A DNA stretch of 64,000 bases from Streptomyces netropsis (GTDB lineage Bacteria > Actinomycetota > Actinomycetes > Streptomycetales > Streptomycetaceae): the NCBI RefSeq assembly GCF_014203545.1, contig NZ_JACHJG010000007.1, forward strand, positions 51,391-115,390, written 5' to 3'. The notes under the pieces were generated by a model. It was not told the DNA's origin, did not search any database, and saw only the letters and a list, made by a program, of their open reading frames with translations. Below, piece after piece: positions 1 to 8,620 of this stretch; within the stretch, counting starts at the first letter, position 1; every line of letters starts with the position of its first letter. The position numbers were made by a program, and so were the translations under genes.

Positions 1-290
1 TAAGGCCCGTACTCGTCAGCGAGTGCGGGCCTTACTGCTTGCCCGGCCGCAGAAACCAGCGGAGGCCGCGCCCGCGGCGGAGCCGCCATCGAGCACAGCA
101 AATCCCGTCAGGACCGCATCTCGGTAAGGCCCGTACTCGTCAGCGAGTGCGGGCCTTACTGCTTGCCCGGCCGCAGAAACCAGCGGAGGCCGCGCCCGCG
201 GCGGAGCCGCCATCGAGCACGGCAAATCCCGTCAGGACCGCGTCGGCACAAGGCCCGTATCCCTAGAGTGGGTGCGGGCCTTACCGCTGT
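1..290. repeat. 124-bp tandem repeat with internal hairpins, about 2.3 copies
   Basis: Copies run 1-124 and 125-248 and differ at only a few bases. A third copy begins in register at 249 and diverges after about 290. Each copy opens with a hairpin: in copy 1 the arms are 2-15 and 20-33, a 14-bp stem with one T:G pair and loop TCAG. The third copy keeps the outer stem but changes the inner one, which is compensatory-looking drift. There is no long T-tract after the stems, so they may be factor-dependent terminators or processed RNA structures. The array may begin before the window. No coding sequence is supported here. Confidence 0.85.
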
Positions 291-309
291 CGGAGCAATC
301 GGAGCACCT

Positions 310-337
310 GGCCCGGATCCCCCTAGGGATCCCGGCC
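310..337. terminator. GC-rich hairpin
   Basis: Inverted repeat centred on GGATCCC / GGGATCC, extended by GGCC on both sides with a one-base bulge. It lies between the tandem array and the DUF6274 gene, and could end transcription arriving from the left. Confidence 0.45.
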
Positions 338-407
338 TTCTTGCGTTCGACCTTGACTGCGACACGTGCCAGGGGTACCCGTAGCAGTGGAGGAGGTGCC
401 GCACTCC

Positions 408-674
408 ATGACGAAGACCCGGACCGGATCCGAGCGGACCGAGCGCATCAGGCATGAGACGAGGGCGCTGCTGCGTGCCCACCTCTCCGCCGCCTCGGGG
501 TACCGCCACCTGACCAGACACTGCCCGGTGTGCCACCGGCTCCTGCGGCTCGCCCAGGAGGCCGGCAGCGGCGCGGGCGACGAGCCCTACGCGCGGGCCG
601 AGGGCGTCGCTGAGAGCGTCACCGAGCGCGACACCGGGCGTGATGCCGAGGGCGCGGCCGGCGCCGGGGGGTGA
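408..674 (+). CDS. Small CxxC protein, DUF6274 family
   Basis: 88-residue protein. The ATG at 408 is chosen because AGGAGG lies at 391-396, about 11 nt upstream; an earlier in-frame GTG at 366 has no comparable site. The N-terminal half is basic and helical. The core HLTRHCPVCHRLLRLA holds H34, H38, C39, C42 and H43, which look like a small metal-binding site (inference). The tail after residue 52 is acidic, Gly/Ala-rich and probably disordered. It matches a small uncharacterised family that I recall as DUF6274 in Streptomyces next to bldC. Function unknown. It converges on bldC across 530 bp. Confidence 0.8.
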   Translation: MTKTRTGSERTERIRHETRALLRAHLSAASGYRHLTRHCPVCHRLLRLAQEAGSGAGDEPYARAEGVAESVTERDTGRDAEGAAGAGG

Positions 675-1045
675 CGGGCCGGTCGGCCGGGGACGAAAGT
701 CCCTCTTTCCGGTGACCAACGGCGGCTACCGCGACGGCAGTCGAATGCCAGGGTGGAAGTCGGGTTTCTCTACCGCAGTGGCACAGGGAGTGACAAGCAC
801 GTCGCGATGTGACGGGAGTCACCGAAAGAGTTTCCGGAGTGAGGGAACTTACCCCCTGCCTACACCCGGTCAATTTAATATGTGCAATTGCACCGCCCCC
901 CGAAAGAGGCACGCTTCTCCCGGGCGTTCCGTCAGGGGTTCCACCCGGACTCGCTGTGATCCCTCTGTGGGCCCCCTACGGCCCCACTGTGCCCCTCTAC
1001 GGCCCCATCTCCCGACGGCGGGCGGACCGGCCCGGCGGAGGGCAT
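675..1045. other. Long convergent intergenic region with AT-rich island and palindromes
   Basis: No gene recognised. An unusually AT-rich island at about 868-893 contains the perfect 12-bp palindrome GTGCAATTGCAC (882-893). GTGAC-GGGA-GTCAC lies near 809-822. Both flanking genes point into this region, so these signals do not serve as their promoters. Confidence 0.5.
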
Positions 1046-1084
1046 AAAAAAGATCGCGCTGGACCCGGCGGAGTCCAGCGCGAT
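1046..1084 (-). terminator. Rho-independent terminator of bldC
   Basis: Perfect 13-bp stem (1052-1064 with 1072-1084). On the minus strand it is followed directly by a run of six Ts (1046-1051). It lies about 120 nt after the bldC stop, giving the mRNA a sizeable 3' UTR. Confidence 0.85.
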
Positions 1085-1207
1085 CGACGACGCACCCAAG
1101 TCGGTGGGCATGGAGCCTGTTGGGGCAGGCGTCCAGTCGTTTGTAGCCAGGTGGTGCCTGGGCGAAAGCCGGGTTGGGGGCCCCGGAAAACGCCCTTATG
1201 CCTTTGT

Positions 1208-1414
1208 TCAGGCCTCGCTACGCTGCTGCGGAATGCCCGCCAGCAGCGCGCGGACCTCCGCTTCGCGGTATCGCCGGTGTCCTCCGAGCGTGCGGATGGA
1301 CGTGAGCTTGCCTGCCTTGGCCCAGCGCGTGACCGTCTTCGGGTCCACGCGGAACATCGTGGCAACCTCAGCCGGGGTCAGCAGCGGCTCGGCATCAGGG
1401 GTGCGAGCGGTCAT
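1208..1414 (-). CDS. bldC: BldC, MerR-like developmental regulator
   Basis: 68-residue protein made of a single winged-helix MerR-type DNA-binding domain. The HTH is at about residues 11-36 (LLTPAEVATMFRVDPKTVTR) and the wing TLGGHRRY at 43-50. There is no effector or dimerisation domain, as expected for BldC, which binds cooperatively to direct repeats and controls the onset of Streptomyces differentiation. A strong GAGGAGG ribosome site lies about 6 nt before the ATG. It is a monocistronic unit with its own terminator. Length and sequence fit the S. coelicolor protein closely. Confidence 0.97.
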   Translation of the reverse strand: MTARTPDAEPLLTPAEVATMFRVDPKTVTRWAKAGKLTSIRTLGGHRRYREAEVRALLAGIPQQRSEA

Positions 1415-1927
1415 GAGCGGCCTCCTCGGGAGAACCGAACCATCACGTCGGTTCTTTCCTCTAAATTCTGCACCTTGACCCGCGTTGCCCGAAATGGCGG
1501 ACGCGGGCCGAGTCGGTTATAGGACGAACGGCTTGTCCTCGGCACTACAACTACACCATCTGTCCAGCCACGTCGGCCAAACCGATGGAATTGCCCTCTC
1601 AGGTGTTCAACCTCGACGGAAGCCGATGGACCATGTCATAGCGGACAGTCACGCCACCGTGACGATCAGTCACAGCGGGATCAGGGGTCACCAGACCCGC
1701 CAATGGGGGCAATACCGAGCTATCCACCCATACTTGGACGGAAGGAGTCCTTCCCGGACTCCTTGTCCTATTTTGCCACGAGGGTGGGCGATGGGCGCAA
1801 GACCTGACGTAAGTGCGTTAGGTCACGGTTGCCGCAATGGCCCGGATCGGGACCTAGGTCCTGCCGCAACGGCCCCAGCGATCTCCAGACGCCCCAGCAG
1901 CCACGGCAGTTCCCGCTTCAAGGAATC
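1415..1927. other. bldC upstream region
   Basis: 513 bp between the bldC start and the end of the next minus-strand gene; it must hold the bldC promoter. AACCGA (1433-1438) and TCGGTT (1448-1453) form a small dyad in the presumed leader. AT-rich stretches occur around 1460-1475 and 1555-1600. No further gene is supported. Confidence 0.5.
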
Positions 1928-2764
1928 TCAGTTGGCGTATTGCCGGTCCCGCACGGCGCGCCAGCGCTCAGTGAGCCGCTCGTACGCCGCGCCCGCCCGC
2001 GCGCCGTCCCCGTCGCGCAACGCCGCCAGTCCTTCCGCCGTGTCGGCGGCGGAGTGATCGTCGGCGAGATGCGGCTCGGGCACCAGATGGACGAGACCGC
2101 CGTAGTCGAGCTCCACCAGGGAGCGCGGATGGAACTCCTCCAGCCAGCGCCCCACCTCCACCAGGCCGTCGATCAGCGGCCCTTCCTCGATGGCGTCCTT
2201 GAGCGTCCGCAGGGCCCGCGCGACCCGCCGCCGGGCCTGCACCATGGGCGTGCGGTAGCGCAGGACGGGGGCCGGTCGCGCCGGGGGGCCGGGCTCGCCC
2301 TTGGCGTACTCGCGCTCCTCGTCCGCGAAGAGCACGAACCAGCGCAGCGGCACCTGCCAGGTCGCCGTCTTGATCCACGGCCGGGCGTCCGGGTTGTGCT
2401 CCTGCCAGCGCTCGTAGTCCGCCTCCGCCTGCCTGCGGACCACCGGCGGCAGCACGGCGTCCAGGACGGGCACGGGGAACCGCTCGGCGAGCTCCTCCAG
2501 CGCCAGCCAGCCGCGCAGCCGGGTCCGCCAGGGGCAGACGCACAGCACGCCGTCCTGCAGGGCGATGAAGGCGTCACCGCTCTCGTGCACCGGAACGGGC
2601 ACGGGCGGGGTGGGCAGCAAGTCGGCCAGCGACCGGCGCAGTTCGTCCTGGGCACCGGGGAGCTTCCCGCGCCGGGCGTAGCGCACCCAGTGCGTACGCT
2701 CCGGCTCGGGGAACGCGCCGAGCGGTTCGTAGACCCGTAGGTAGGCCGCGTACGGGACAGTCAC
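1928..2764 (-). CDS. Conserved hypothetical protein
   Basis: About 278 residues from the GTG at 2764 (VTVPYAAYLRVYEPL). An in-frame ATG at 2854 and a GTG at 2890 would add 30-42 residues, and no start has a convincing ribosome site. The protein is soluble, rich in Trp, Arg and Glu, with no signal peptide or membrane span. Conserved-looking blocks include VCPWRTRLRGW, TATWQVPLRWFVLF and RTPMVQARRRVARAL. It corresponds to a Streptomyces gene of unknown function between bldC and vdh. It diverges from vdh over a short region, so the two probably share regulatory DNA. Confidence 0.8.
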   Translation of the reverse strand: MTVPYAAYLRVYEPLGAFPEPERTHWVRYARRGKLPGAQDELRRSLADLLPTPPVPVPVHESGDAFIALQDGVLCVCPWRTRLRGWLALEELAERFPVPVLDAVLPPVVRRQAEADYERWQEHNPDARPWIKTATWQVPLRWFVLFADEEREYAKGEPGPPARPAPVLRYRTPMVQARRRVARALRTLKDAIEEGPLIDGLVEVGRWLEEFHPRSLVELDYGGLVHLVPEPHLADDHSAADTAEGLAALRDGDGARAGAAYERLTERWRAVRDRQYAN

Positions 2765-2984
2765 CGATGACGCCAGTCGCAACGCTCGCTCCCTCAAGCC
2801 GAAGGACACCCGGGGAGCGCCGGTGACCTCCCCGTACTGTCCAGATCGTCCCATGTCGTCGCAGCCCGGGAGAGTGATCCTCCGCACCACACCGATCGGC
2901 CGGGCCGGGAGGTCTTACTCTCTTGCCAACCGGCCCTCCCCCACCCCTCGGAGGGCGACCTCCGCGACATATGGAGTCACCACA

Positions 2985-4100
2985 GTGACTGACGTACGTC
3001 CCACCTCCGGCGCCGAAGGCGTACTGCACACCCTGTTCCACACGGACCAGGGCGGCCACGAGCAGGTTGTGCTCTGCCAGGACCGTGAGAGCGGCCTGAA
3101 GGCCGTCATCGCCCTGCACTCCACCGCCCTGGGCCCGGCCCTCGGCGGCACCCGCTTCTACCCGTACGCCTCCGAGGAGGAGGCGGTGCGGGACGCGCTC
3201 AATCTGTCGCGCGGCATGTCGTACAAGAACGCGCTGGCGGGCCTCGACCACGGTGGCGGTAAGGCTGTGATCATCGGCGACCCCGATCTGATCAAGACCG
3301 AGCAACTGCTGCTTGCCTACGGTCGGTTCGTGGCCTCCCTCGGTGGGCGTTATGTCACCGCTTGCGACGTCGGCACCTATGTCCAGGACATGGACGTGGT
3401 CGCCCGGGAGAACCGCTGGACCACCGGCCGCTCCCCCGAGAACGGCGGCGCCGGCGACTCCTCGGTCCTCACCGCGTTCGGCGTCTTCCAGGGCATGCGG
3501 GCCGCCGCGCAGACCCAGTGGGGCGAGCCGACGCTGCGCGGCCGCCGGGTCGGCGTCGCGGGCGTCGGGAAGGTCGGCCACCACCTCGTCGAGCACCTGG
3601 TGGAGGACGGCGCCGAGGTCGTGATCACGGACGTCCGCGCGGACGCCGTGGAGCGGATCACCGCCCGGCACCCGCAGGTCACCTCCGTCGTGGACGCCGA
3701 CGTACTGATCCGTACGCCGCTCGATGTCTACGCCCCCTGCGCCCTCGGCGGCGCGCTGAACGACGAGACGGTGGCCGCCCTCACCGCCACCGTCGTGTGC
3801 GGCGCGGCCAACAACCAGCTCGCCCACCCGGGGGTGGAGAAGGACCTCGCCGACCGCGGCATCCTCTACGCCCCGGACTACGTCGTGAACGCGGGCGGCG
3901 TGATCCAGGTCGCGGACGAGCTGCACGGCTTCGACTTCGACCGGGCGAAGGCCAAGGCGACCAAGATCTTCGACACGACGTCGGCCATATTCGATCGGGC
4001 CAAGGCGGACGGCATCCCGCCGGCCGCGGCCGCGGACCGACTCGCCGAGCAGCGGATGGCGGACGCCCGCGCCGCCGCCACGGGGAGGACCGCTCCGTAA
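2985..4100 (+). CDS. vdh: Valine dehydrogenase
   Basis: 371-residue Glu/Leu/Phe/Val dehydrogenase. It oxidatively deaminates valine (and other branched-chain amino acids) to 2-oxoisovalerate with NAD, feeding branched acyl-CoA pools used for fatty acids and polyketides. The GTG at 2985 is chosen because GGAG at 2973-2976 precedes it and the protein then opens like known Vdh proteins; the open frame continues upstream to 2823 without family similarity. The catalytic region GLDHGGGKAVI contains the substrate-binding Lys. The Rossmann motif GVAGVGKVG marks the NAD domain, and CGAANNQLA is the family block. A repeat-type hairpin at 4210-4236 probably terminates it. Confidence 0.96.
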   Translation: MTDVRPTSGAEGVLHTLFHTDQGGHEQVVLCQDRESGLKAVIALHSTALGPALGGTRFYPYASEEEAVRDALNLSRGMSYKNALAGLDHGGGKAVIIGDPDLIKTEQLLLAYGRFVASLGGRYVTACDVGTYVQDMDVVARENRWTTGRSPENGGAGDSSVLTAFGVFQGMRAAAQTQWGEPTLRGRRVGVAGVGKVGHHLVEHLVEDGAEVVITDVRADAVERITARHPQVTSVVDADVLIRTPLDVYAPCALGGALNDETVAALTATVVCGAANNQLAHPGVEKDLADRGILYAPDYVVNAGGVIQVADELHGFDFDRAKAKATKIFDTTSAIFDRAKADGIPPAAAADRLAEQRMADARAAATGRTAP

Positions 4101-4567
4101 GCCCCCGGCACGCGGGTGCCTGGCCGGCCGGCCTTCGTGGGTGGGGGTGCGCGCTTGGCCCTGTCGCCCGGGTCGGGTGCACCACCGCTGCGCGGCGGTG
4201 TCCTCAAACGCCGGACGGGCCGAGTTCCCGTCCGGCCGCCGACCAAGATCGGCCGGACAGGCTGTCGGCGGCCGCACAGTGGTCCCCACAGAGCCGCCGT
4301 TCGGAGGTGGTGAGGGAGAGATCTCTCACCACCCCTCGGCGGGTCGGCGCACAAGACACGTTAAAATCGCAGCTGACCAGCGGGGACGGGGCTCCCTGAG
4401 GGTTGTGCTCCGTGCCACGTCATGCGGGCGACGTACCGTATGGCCGCGGAAGCAGGTACCGTTGAAGCCCTACAGGCCGGACTTCCCAGCGGGAGTCCGC
4501 TCTGACTCATGAACGTGAACGCGTTGACTCTGGGGCCGTCGAGCCCCGTCATTGAGGGGGTCGAGCC
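4101..4567. other. Intergenic region between vdh and DUF3073
   Basis: 467 bp without a supported gene. It holds one member of the dispersed hairpin repeat family (4210-4236) just after a CACCGC...GCGGTG dyad, then presumably the promoter of the DUF3073 gene in 4300-4560. Confidence 0.55.
4210..4236. terminator. Dispersed hairpin repeat used as vdh terminator
   Basis: GCCGGACGGG (4210-4219) pairs with CCCGTCCGGC (4227-4236), preceded by TCCTCAAAC. It belongs to the same family as 17344-17375, 21806-21838 and 27989-28072. Confidence 0.75.
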
Positions 4568-4819
4568 ATGGGGCGCGGCCGGGCCAAGGCCAAGCAGACA
4601 AAGGTCGCCCGCCAGCTGAAGTACAACAGCGGCGGGACCGATCTCTCACGTCTGGCCAATGAGCTGGGCGCATCGCCGACGAAGCAGCCGCTGCCAAGCG
4701 AGCCGCTCGAAAAGGACGATGAGCTGGACGACGATCCGTACGCTCAGTACGCGGATCGTTACAACGACGAAGAGGACGAGGACGAGCAATCGCCCGAGAC
4801 CTACCGTCGCCGCGCTTGA
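4568..4819 (+). CDS. DUF3073 family protein
   Basis: 83-residue protein beginning MGRGRAKAKQTKVARQLKY, the recognisable basic N-terminus of DUF3073. The C-terminal half is strongly acidic (DDELDDDPY, NDEEDEDEQ). The opposite charges at the two ends suggest a disordered nucleic-acid- or protein-binding protein (inference). GAGGGGG lies upstream of the ATG. It is conserved in actinomycetes beside purM and of unknown role. It ends in its own hairpin and converges on purM. Confidence 0.93.
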   Translation: MGRGRAKAKQTKVARQLKYNSGGTDLSRLANELGASPTKQPLPSEPLEKDDELDDDPYAQYADRYNDEEDEDEQSPETYRRRA

Positions 4820-4835
4820 CGCTGTAACTCCCACG

Positions 4836-4865
4836 ACCCGGTCCAGGGCATGCCCCGGACCGGGT
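4836..4865 (+). terminator. DUF3073 gene terminator
   Basis: ACCCGGTCC (4836-4844) pairs with GGACCGGGT (4857-4865); the loop itself contains GGGC-AT-GCCC. It is followed by TCTGTGCTG. Confidence 0.75.
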
Positions 4866-4890
4866 TCTGTGCTGCTCGGAACCGGAACCA

Positions 4891-4924
4891 GAACCGGGAG
4901 CGGGGCCGTGGCCCCGCCCGGTTC
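4891..4924 (-). terminator. purM terminator
   Basis: GCGGGGCC-GT-GGCCCCGC (4900-4917) extended by GAACCGG/CCGGTTC with a two-base bulge. It lies immediately after the purM stop codon. Confidence 0.7.
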
Positions 4925-4932
4925 CGACCCGG

Positions 4933-6000
4933 TCAGCTCGAATAGTCCCCGGTCAGCGCCACGGGCTCGGCGTGGTCGCCGCGCTCGGTGATCTCTCCCG
5001 CGACCCAGGACTCCACGCCCCGGTCGGCGAACGTCGCCAGGGCCACGTCCACGGACTCCTGCGGCACGACGGCGATCATGCCGACGCCCATGTTCAGGGT
5101 CTTCTCCAGCTCCAGCCGCTCCACGCCGCCGAGCTGCCCCACGAGGTCGAACACCGCGCCCGGCGCCCAGGTCGACCGGTCGACACTCGCGTGCAGTCCG
5201 GCCGGGATCACCCGGGCCAGGTTGTTGGCGAGACCGCCGCCGGTGATGTGCGAGAAGGCGTGCACCTCGGCCGTGCGGGTGAGCGCGAGACAGTCCAGCG
5301 AATAGATCTTGGTGGGCTCCAGCAGCTCCTCGCCGAGGGTGCGGCCGAACTCCGGAACGTCGCGGTCCAGCTCCCAGCCGGCCCGGTCGAAGAGCACATG
5401 GCGGACCAGTGAGTACCCGTTCGAGTGAAGTCCGGACGACGCCATCGCGATGACGGCGTCACCCTTTCGAATGAGGTCTGCGCCCAGGACCCGGTCGGCC
5501 TCGACCACGCCCGTGCCGGCGCCGGCCACGTCGAAGTCATCGGCGGCCAGCAGCCCCGGGTGCTCGGCGGTCTCGCCGCCGACGAGGGCGCAGCCCGCGA
5601 GGACACAGCCCTCGGCGATGCCCTTGACGATGGCCGCGACCCGCTCCGGGTAGACCTTGCCGACGCAGATGTAGTCGGTCATGAAGAGCGGCTCGGCGCC
5701 GCACACGACGAGGTCGTCCACGACCATGCCGACCAGGTCGTGGCCGATGGTGTCGTAGACCCCCATCCGGCGGGCGATGTCGACCTTCGTGCCGACGCCG
5801 TCGGTCGCGGAGGCGAGCAGCGGGCGCTCGTAGCGCTTGAGGGCGCTGGCGTCGAAGAGGCCGGCGAAACCGCCGAGGCCCCCGACGACCTCCGGACGGG
5901 TGGCCTTCTTCACCCACTTCTTCATGAGCTCGACGGCGAGATCGCCGGCTTCGATGTCGACGCCCGCGCTTGCGTAGCTGGCACCAGTGGTCTCAGACAT
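4933..6000 (-). CDS. purM: Phosphoribosylformylglycinamidine cyclo-ligase (AIR synthetase)
   Basis: 355 residues, the usual PurM length. It closes FGAM to aminoimidazole ribotide with ATP, the fifth step of purine synthesis. The ATG at 6000 (MSETTGASYASAGVDIEAG) matches the family; the open frame continues upstream over the purF end without similarity. ATDGVGTK, VVCGAEPLFMTDY, GGETAEHPG and HITGGGLANN are PurM/PurL-superfamily ATP- and metal-binding blocks. It lies 40 nt after purF on the same strand, so it is almost certainly co-transcribed with it. Confidence 0.97.
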   Translation of the reverse strand: MSETTGASYASAGVDIEAGDLAVELMKKWVKKATRPEVVGGLGGFAGLFDASALKRYERPLLASATDGVGTKVDIARRMGVYDTIGHDLVGMVVDDLVVCGAEPLFMTDYICVGKVYPERVAAIVKGIAEGCVLAGCALVGGETAEHPGLLAADDFDVAGAGTGVVEADRVLGADLIRKGDAVIAMASSGLHSNGYSLVRHVLFDRAGWELDRDVPEFGRTLGEELLEPTKIYSLDCLALTRTAEVHAFSHITGGGLANNLARVIPAGLHASVDRSTWAPGAVFDLVGQLGGVERLELEKTLNMGVGMIAVVPQESVDVALATFADRGVESWVAGEITERGDHAEPVALTGDYSS

Positions 6001-6040
6001 GAGTTTGAGATCTTTCGTGTCGTTCGGTACTACGGGGGCG

Positions 6041-7558
6041 TTACGGGCGACGGAGCGCGTCGGCGGCGTCGGTGCCACCGGCCAGCTCCGACTCCAGCAG
6101 CTGCTTGCCCAGCAGCTCGGGGTCGGGCAGCGGCATCGGGTACTCGCCGTCGAAGCAGGCACGGCAGAGGTTCGGCTTGGCGATGGTGGTCGCCTCGATC
6201 ATGCCGTCGATGGAGATGTACGCGAGCGAGTCCGCGCCCAGCGACTTGCCGATCTCCTCGACCGTCATGCCGTTGGCGATCAGCTCGGCGCGGGTGGCGA
6301 AGTCGATGCCGAAGAAGCACGGCCACTTCACCGGGGGCGACGAGATCCGGATGTGGACCTCGGCGGCGCCGGCCTCTCGGAGCATCCGGACCAGGGCGCG
6401 CTGGGTGTTGCCGCGGACGATGGAATCGTCGACGACCACGAGGCGCTTGCCGCGGATGACTTCCTTGAGCGGGTTGAGCTTGAGCCGGATACCGAGCTGG
6501 CGGATGGTCTGGCTCGGCTGGATGAAGGTCCGGCCGACGTAGGAGTTCTTGACCAGGCCCGTTCCGTACGGGATGCCGCTGGCCTCCGCGTAACCCACGG
6601 CGGCGGGGGTGCCGGACTCCGGGGTCGGTATCACCAGGTCGGCCTCGACCGGGGCCTCGGCGGCGAGCTTGCGGCCCATCTCCACCCGGGAGAGATAGAC
6701 GTTGCGGCCCGCGATGTCGGTGTCGGGGCGCGCGAGGTAGACGTACTCGAAGACGCAGCCCTTGGGCCTCGCCTCCGCGAACCGGGAGGTCCGTACGCCG
6801 TTCTCGTCGATGGCGACCATTTCGCCGGGCTCGACCTCGCGTACGAAGGAGGCGCCGCAGATGTCCAGGGCGGCGGTCTCGGAGGCCACCACCCAGCCGC
6901 GCTCCAGTCGGCCGAGGACCAGCGGGCGGATGCCCTGCGGGTCACGGGCCGCGTACAGCGTGTGCTCGTCCATGAAGACGAGGGAGAAGGCGCCCTGCAC
7001 GTCGGGGAGGACCTTGGCGGCCGCTTCCTCGACGGTCAGCGGCTTGCCGTCGGCGTCGGTCTGGCCCGCGAGGAGTGCGGTGACCAGGTCCGTGTCATTG
7101 GTCGCCGCGACCTGGGTGGCCCGGCCGTTCTCCCGGGGGAGGGCGGCGACCATCTCGGCCAGCTGGGCGGTATTGACCAGATTGCCGTTGTGACCGAGGG
7201 CGATGGAGCCGTTGGCGGTCGCGCGGAAGGTCGGCTGCGCGTTCTCCCACACCGAGGCACCGGTGGTGGAGTAGCGGGCATGTCCGACCGCGATATGGCC
7301 CTGGAGGGAGCCGAGGGAGGTCTCGTCGAAGACTTGGGAGACAAGTCCCATGTCCTTGAAAACGAGGATCTGGGAGCCGTTGCTCACAGCGATACCCGCG
7401 GACTCCTGTCCACGGTGCTGCAATGCATACAGTCCGAAATAGGTGAGTTTGGCGACCTCTTCACCCGGAGCCCAGACACCGAAGACGCCACAAGCGTCCT
7501 GGGGGCCCTTCTCACCGGGGAGCAGGTCGTGGCTGAGTCGTCCGTCACCACGAGGCAC
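6041..7558 (-). CDS. purF: Amidophosphoribosyltransferase
   Basis: 505 residues. It makes 5-phosphoribosylamine from PRPP and glutamine, the committed step of purine synthesis. The first 22 residues form a propeptide that must be removed to expose Cys23 (DACGVFGVW), the Ntn-type glutaminase nucleophile. The PRPP loop is VVVDDSIVRGNT. Cysteines in KGCVFEY, WPCFFG and LCRACFDG suit the [4Fe-4S] cluster of the Bacillus-type enzyme. The start is GTG at 7558; a -10-like TAGACT sits only six bases upstream, so the mRNA may be leaderless. purM follows directly. Confidence 0.97.
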   Translation of the reverse strand: MPRGDGRLSHDLLPGEKGPQDACGVFGVWAPGEEVAKLTYFGLYALQHRGQESAGIAVSNGSQILVFKDMGLVSQVFDETSLGSLQGHIAVGHARYSTTGASVWENAQPTFRATANGSIALGHNGNLVNTAQLAEMVAALPRENGRATQVAATNDTDLVTALLAGQTDADGKPLTVEEAAAKVLPDVQGAFSLVFMDEHTLYAARDPQGIRPLVLGRLERGWVVASETAALDICGASFVREVEPGEMVAIDENGVRTSRFAEARPKGCVFEYVYLARPDTDIAGRNVYLSRVEMGRKLAAEAPVEADLVIPTPESGTPAAVGYAEASGIPYGTGLVKNSYVGRTFIQPSQTIRQLGIRLKLNPLKEVIRGKRLVVVDDSIVRGNTQRALVRMLREAGAAEVHIRISSPPVKWPCFFGIDFATRAELIANGMTVEEIGKSLGADSLAYISIDGMIEATTIAKPNLCRACFDGEYPMPLPDPELLGKQLLESELAGGTDAADALRRP

Positions 7559-7564
7559 AAGGTA

Positions 7565-7570
7565 AGTCTA
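7565..7570 (-). promoter_or_regulatory. Putative -10 element of a leaderless purF promoter
   Basis: Read on the minus strand: TAGACT, six bases, then the GTG start of purF. Transcription would then begin at or beside the start codon, consistent with the absence of a ribosome-binding site. No good -35 is visible. Confidence 0.4.
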
Positions 7571-7776
7571 TTGCAGGTGCGAGGTTCATCCGAACCGGGG
7601 ACGAGGGGAAATGGCTCACACCACGCACAGCCACTCGACGGGTACGCGCGATGACCGATCAAGCGCCTTTTCTTGCGATTCCCGGCATGGTTTTCCGGGT
7701 GTTTTTTCCGGGGCCCCTCCCCCACTTTCCCCCGCTTTCCCCGGCTTTCCCGGCCGGCCCCCGCAAGGAGGCCGGA

Positions 7777-8574
7777 TCAGCCCAGCAAGGGCAGTTGCGC
7801 GGAGATGTCCGCGCGCTCCCCGCTCGCGGAAACGGCCGCCTCGTCGAGGGCCGTGGCCCAGTCCGTACGGCCGGTCGCGAGGCGGACCCAGGTGAGGGGA
7901 TCGGTCTCGACCACGTTGGGCGGGGTGCCCCGGGTGTGCTTGGGGCCTGCCACACACTGGACCACCGCGAAAGGCGGAATCCGGACTTCCACCGAGCCGC
8001 CCGGCGCCTTGGTGGCGAGCCCGTCCGCCAGCAGCCGGACACAGGTGGCCAGGGCCTGCCGGTCGTACGGGATCTCGGTGCCCAGCGCGGCGGCCAGATC
8101 GTCGGTGTGGACGATCAGTTCGACACATCGGGTGACGATCAGGTCGTCCAAGCGCATCGCACCGACCCGCGCCGCGACGAGCCGGTCTCCGGGGGCCGGG
8201 AGGGTGATGTCGGTGAAGCGGGCGGCGGTGCGGTCGAGGAGTTCGAGCGGCTCGGCGTCGGCCGCCGCCTCGTGGGCCGCCTCGTCGACCTTCCCCGCGA
8301 ACGCACGGGTGGCGAACGCCCAGTCGACCAGGGCGACTTCGTGCTTCGCGGGCGCGGGCGCCTCGATGCTGCGGCTGACGTTGTCGGTGACGCTCGCGAT
8401 GTGCGCGGCCAGCTCGCGGACCGTCCAGTCGCCGAGCCGGGTCGGCAGCGCCAACTGCTCGGCGCTCAGCCCCGCCACCGCTTCGCGCACGTTCCGGAAC
8501 TGCGCGAGGACGGCGGCGCGGGTCTTGGCGGGGTCGTAGCTGCGGGCACGGGGTTTGCGCGGGGCGGAAGACAT
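7777..8574 (-). CDS. Maleylpyruvate isomerase-family (MDMPI/SCP2-like) protein
   Basis: 265 residues. The N-terminal half is a DinB-like helical bundle: LGDWTVRELAAHIASVTDN is the MDMPI N-terminal signature, in which the His ligates metal. The C-terminal part (residues 190-255) resembles the small MDMPI C-terminal/sterol-carrier fold. The family includes mycothiol-dependent isomerases and detoxification enzymes; the substrate here is unknown. It lies between purF and purL on the same strand but 218 bp from purF. Function by context alone is not justified. Confidence 0.85.
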   Translation of the reverse strand: MSSAPRKPRARSYDPAKTRAAVLAQFRNVREAVAGLSAEQLALPTRLGDWTVRELAAHIASVTDNVSRSIEAPAPAKHEVALVDWAFATRAFAGKVDEAAHEAAADAEPLELLDRTAARFTDITLPAPGDRLVAARVGAMRLDDLIVTRCVELIVHTDDLAAALGTEIPYDRQALATCVRLLADGLATKAPGGSVEVRIPPFAVVQCVAGPKHTRGTPPNVVETDPLTWVRLATGRTDWATALDEAAVSASGERADISAQLPLLG

Positions 8575-8620
8575 GCTCCGACCCTAATCCGTGGTGGTTG
8601 AACAAGTGGCGGATCAAACC

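Noticed and set aside
1..290. CRISPR array
   Set aside because: The whole 124-bp unit is repeated, with no short repeat/unique spacer alternation and no cas genes.
1485..2057. 190-codon plus-strand frame upstream of bldC
   Set aside because: No ribosome site, no resemblance to any family, and it runs antisense into the hypothetical gene at 1928.
2823..2984. N-terminal extension of valine dehydrogenase
   Set aside because: The extra residues are unlike the family; GGAG before GTG 2985 sets the start.
2574..4289. A 571-codon frame opposite vdh
   Set aside because: Antisense shadow of the valine dehydrogenase gene; no family resemblance.
6001..6162. N-terminal extension of purM
   Set aside because: The added residues overlap purF and have no PurM similarity; ATG 6000 gives the family N-terminus.
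7559..7776. Purine riboswitch upstream of pur genes
   Set aside because: No purine-, PRPP- or guanidine-type aptamer pattern was seen before purF, purS, purC, purD or purA.
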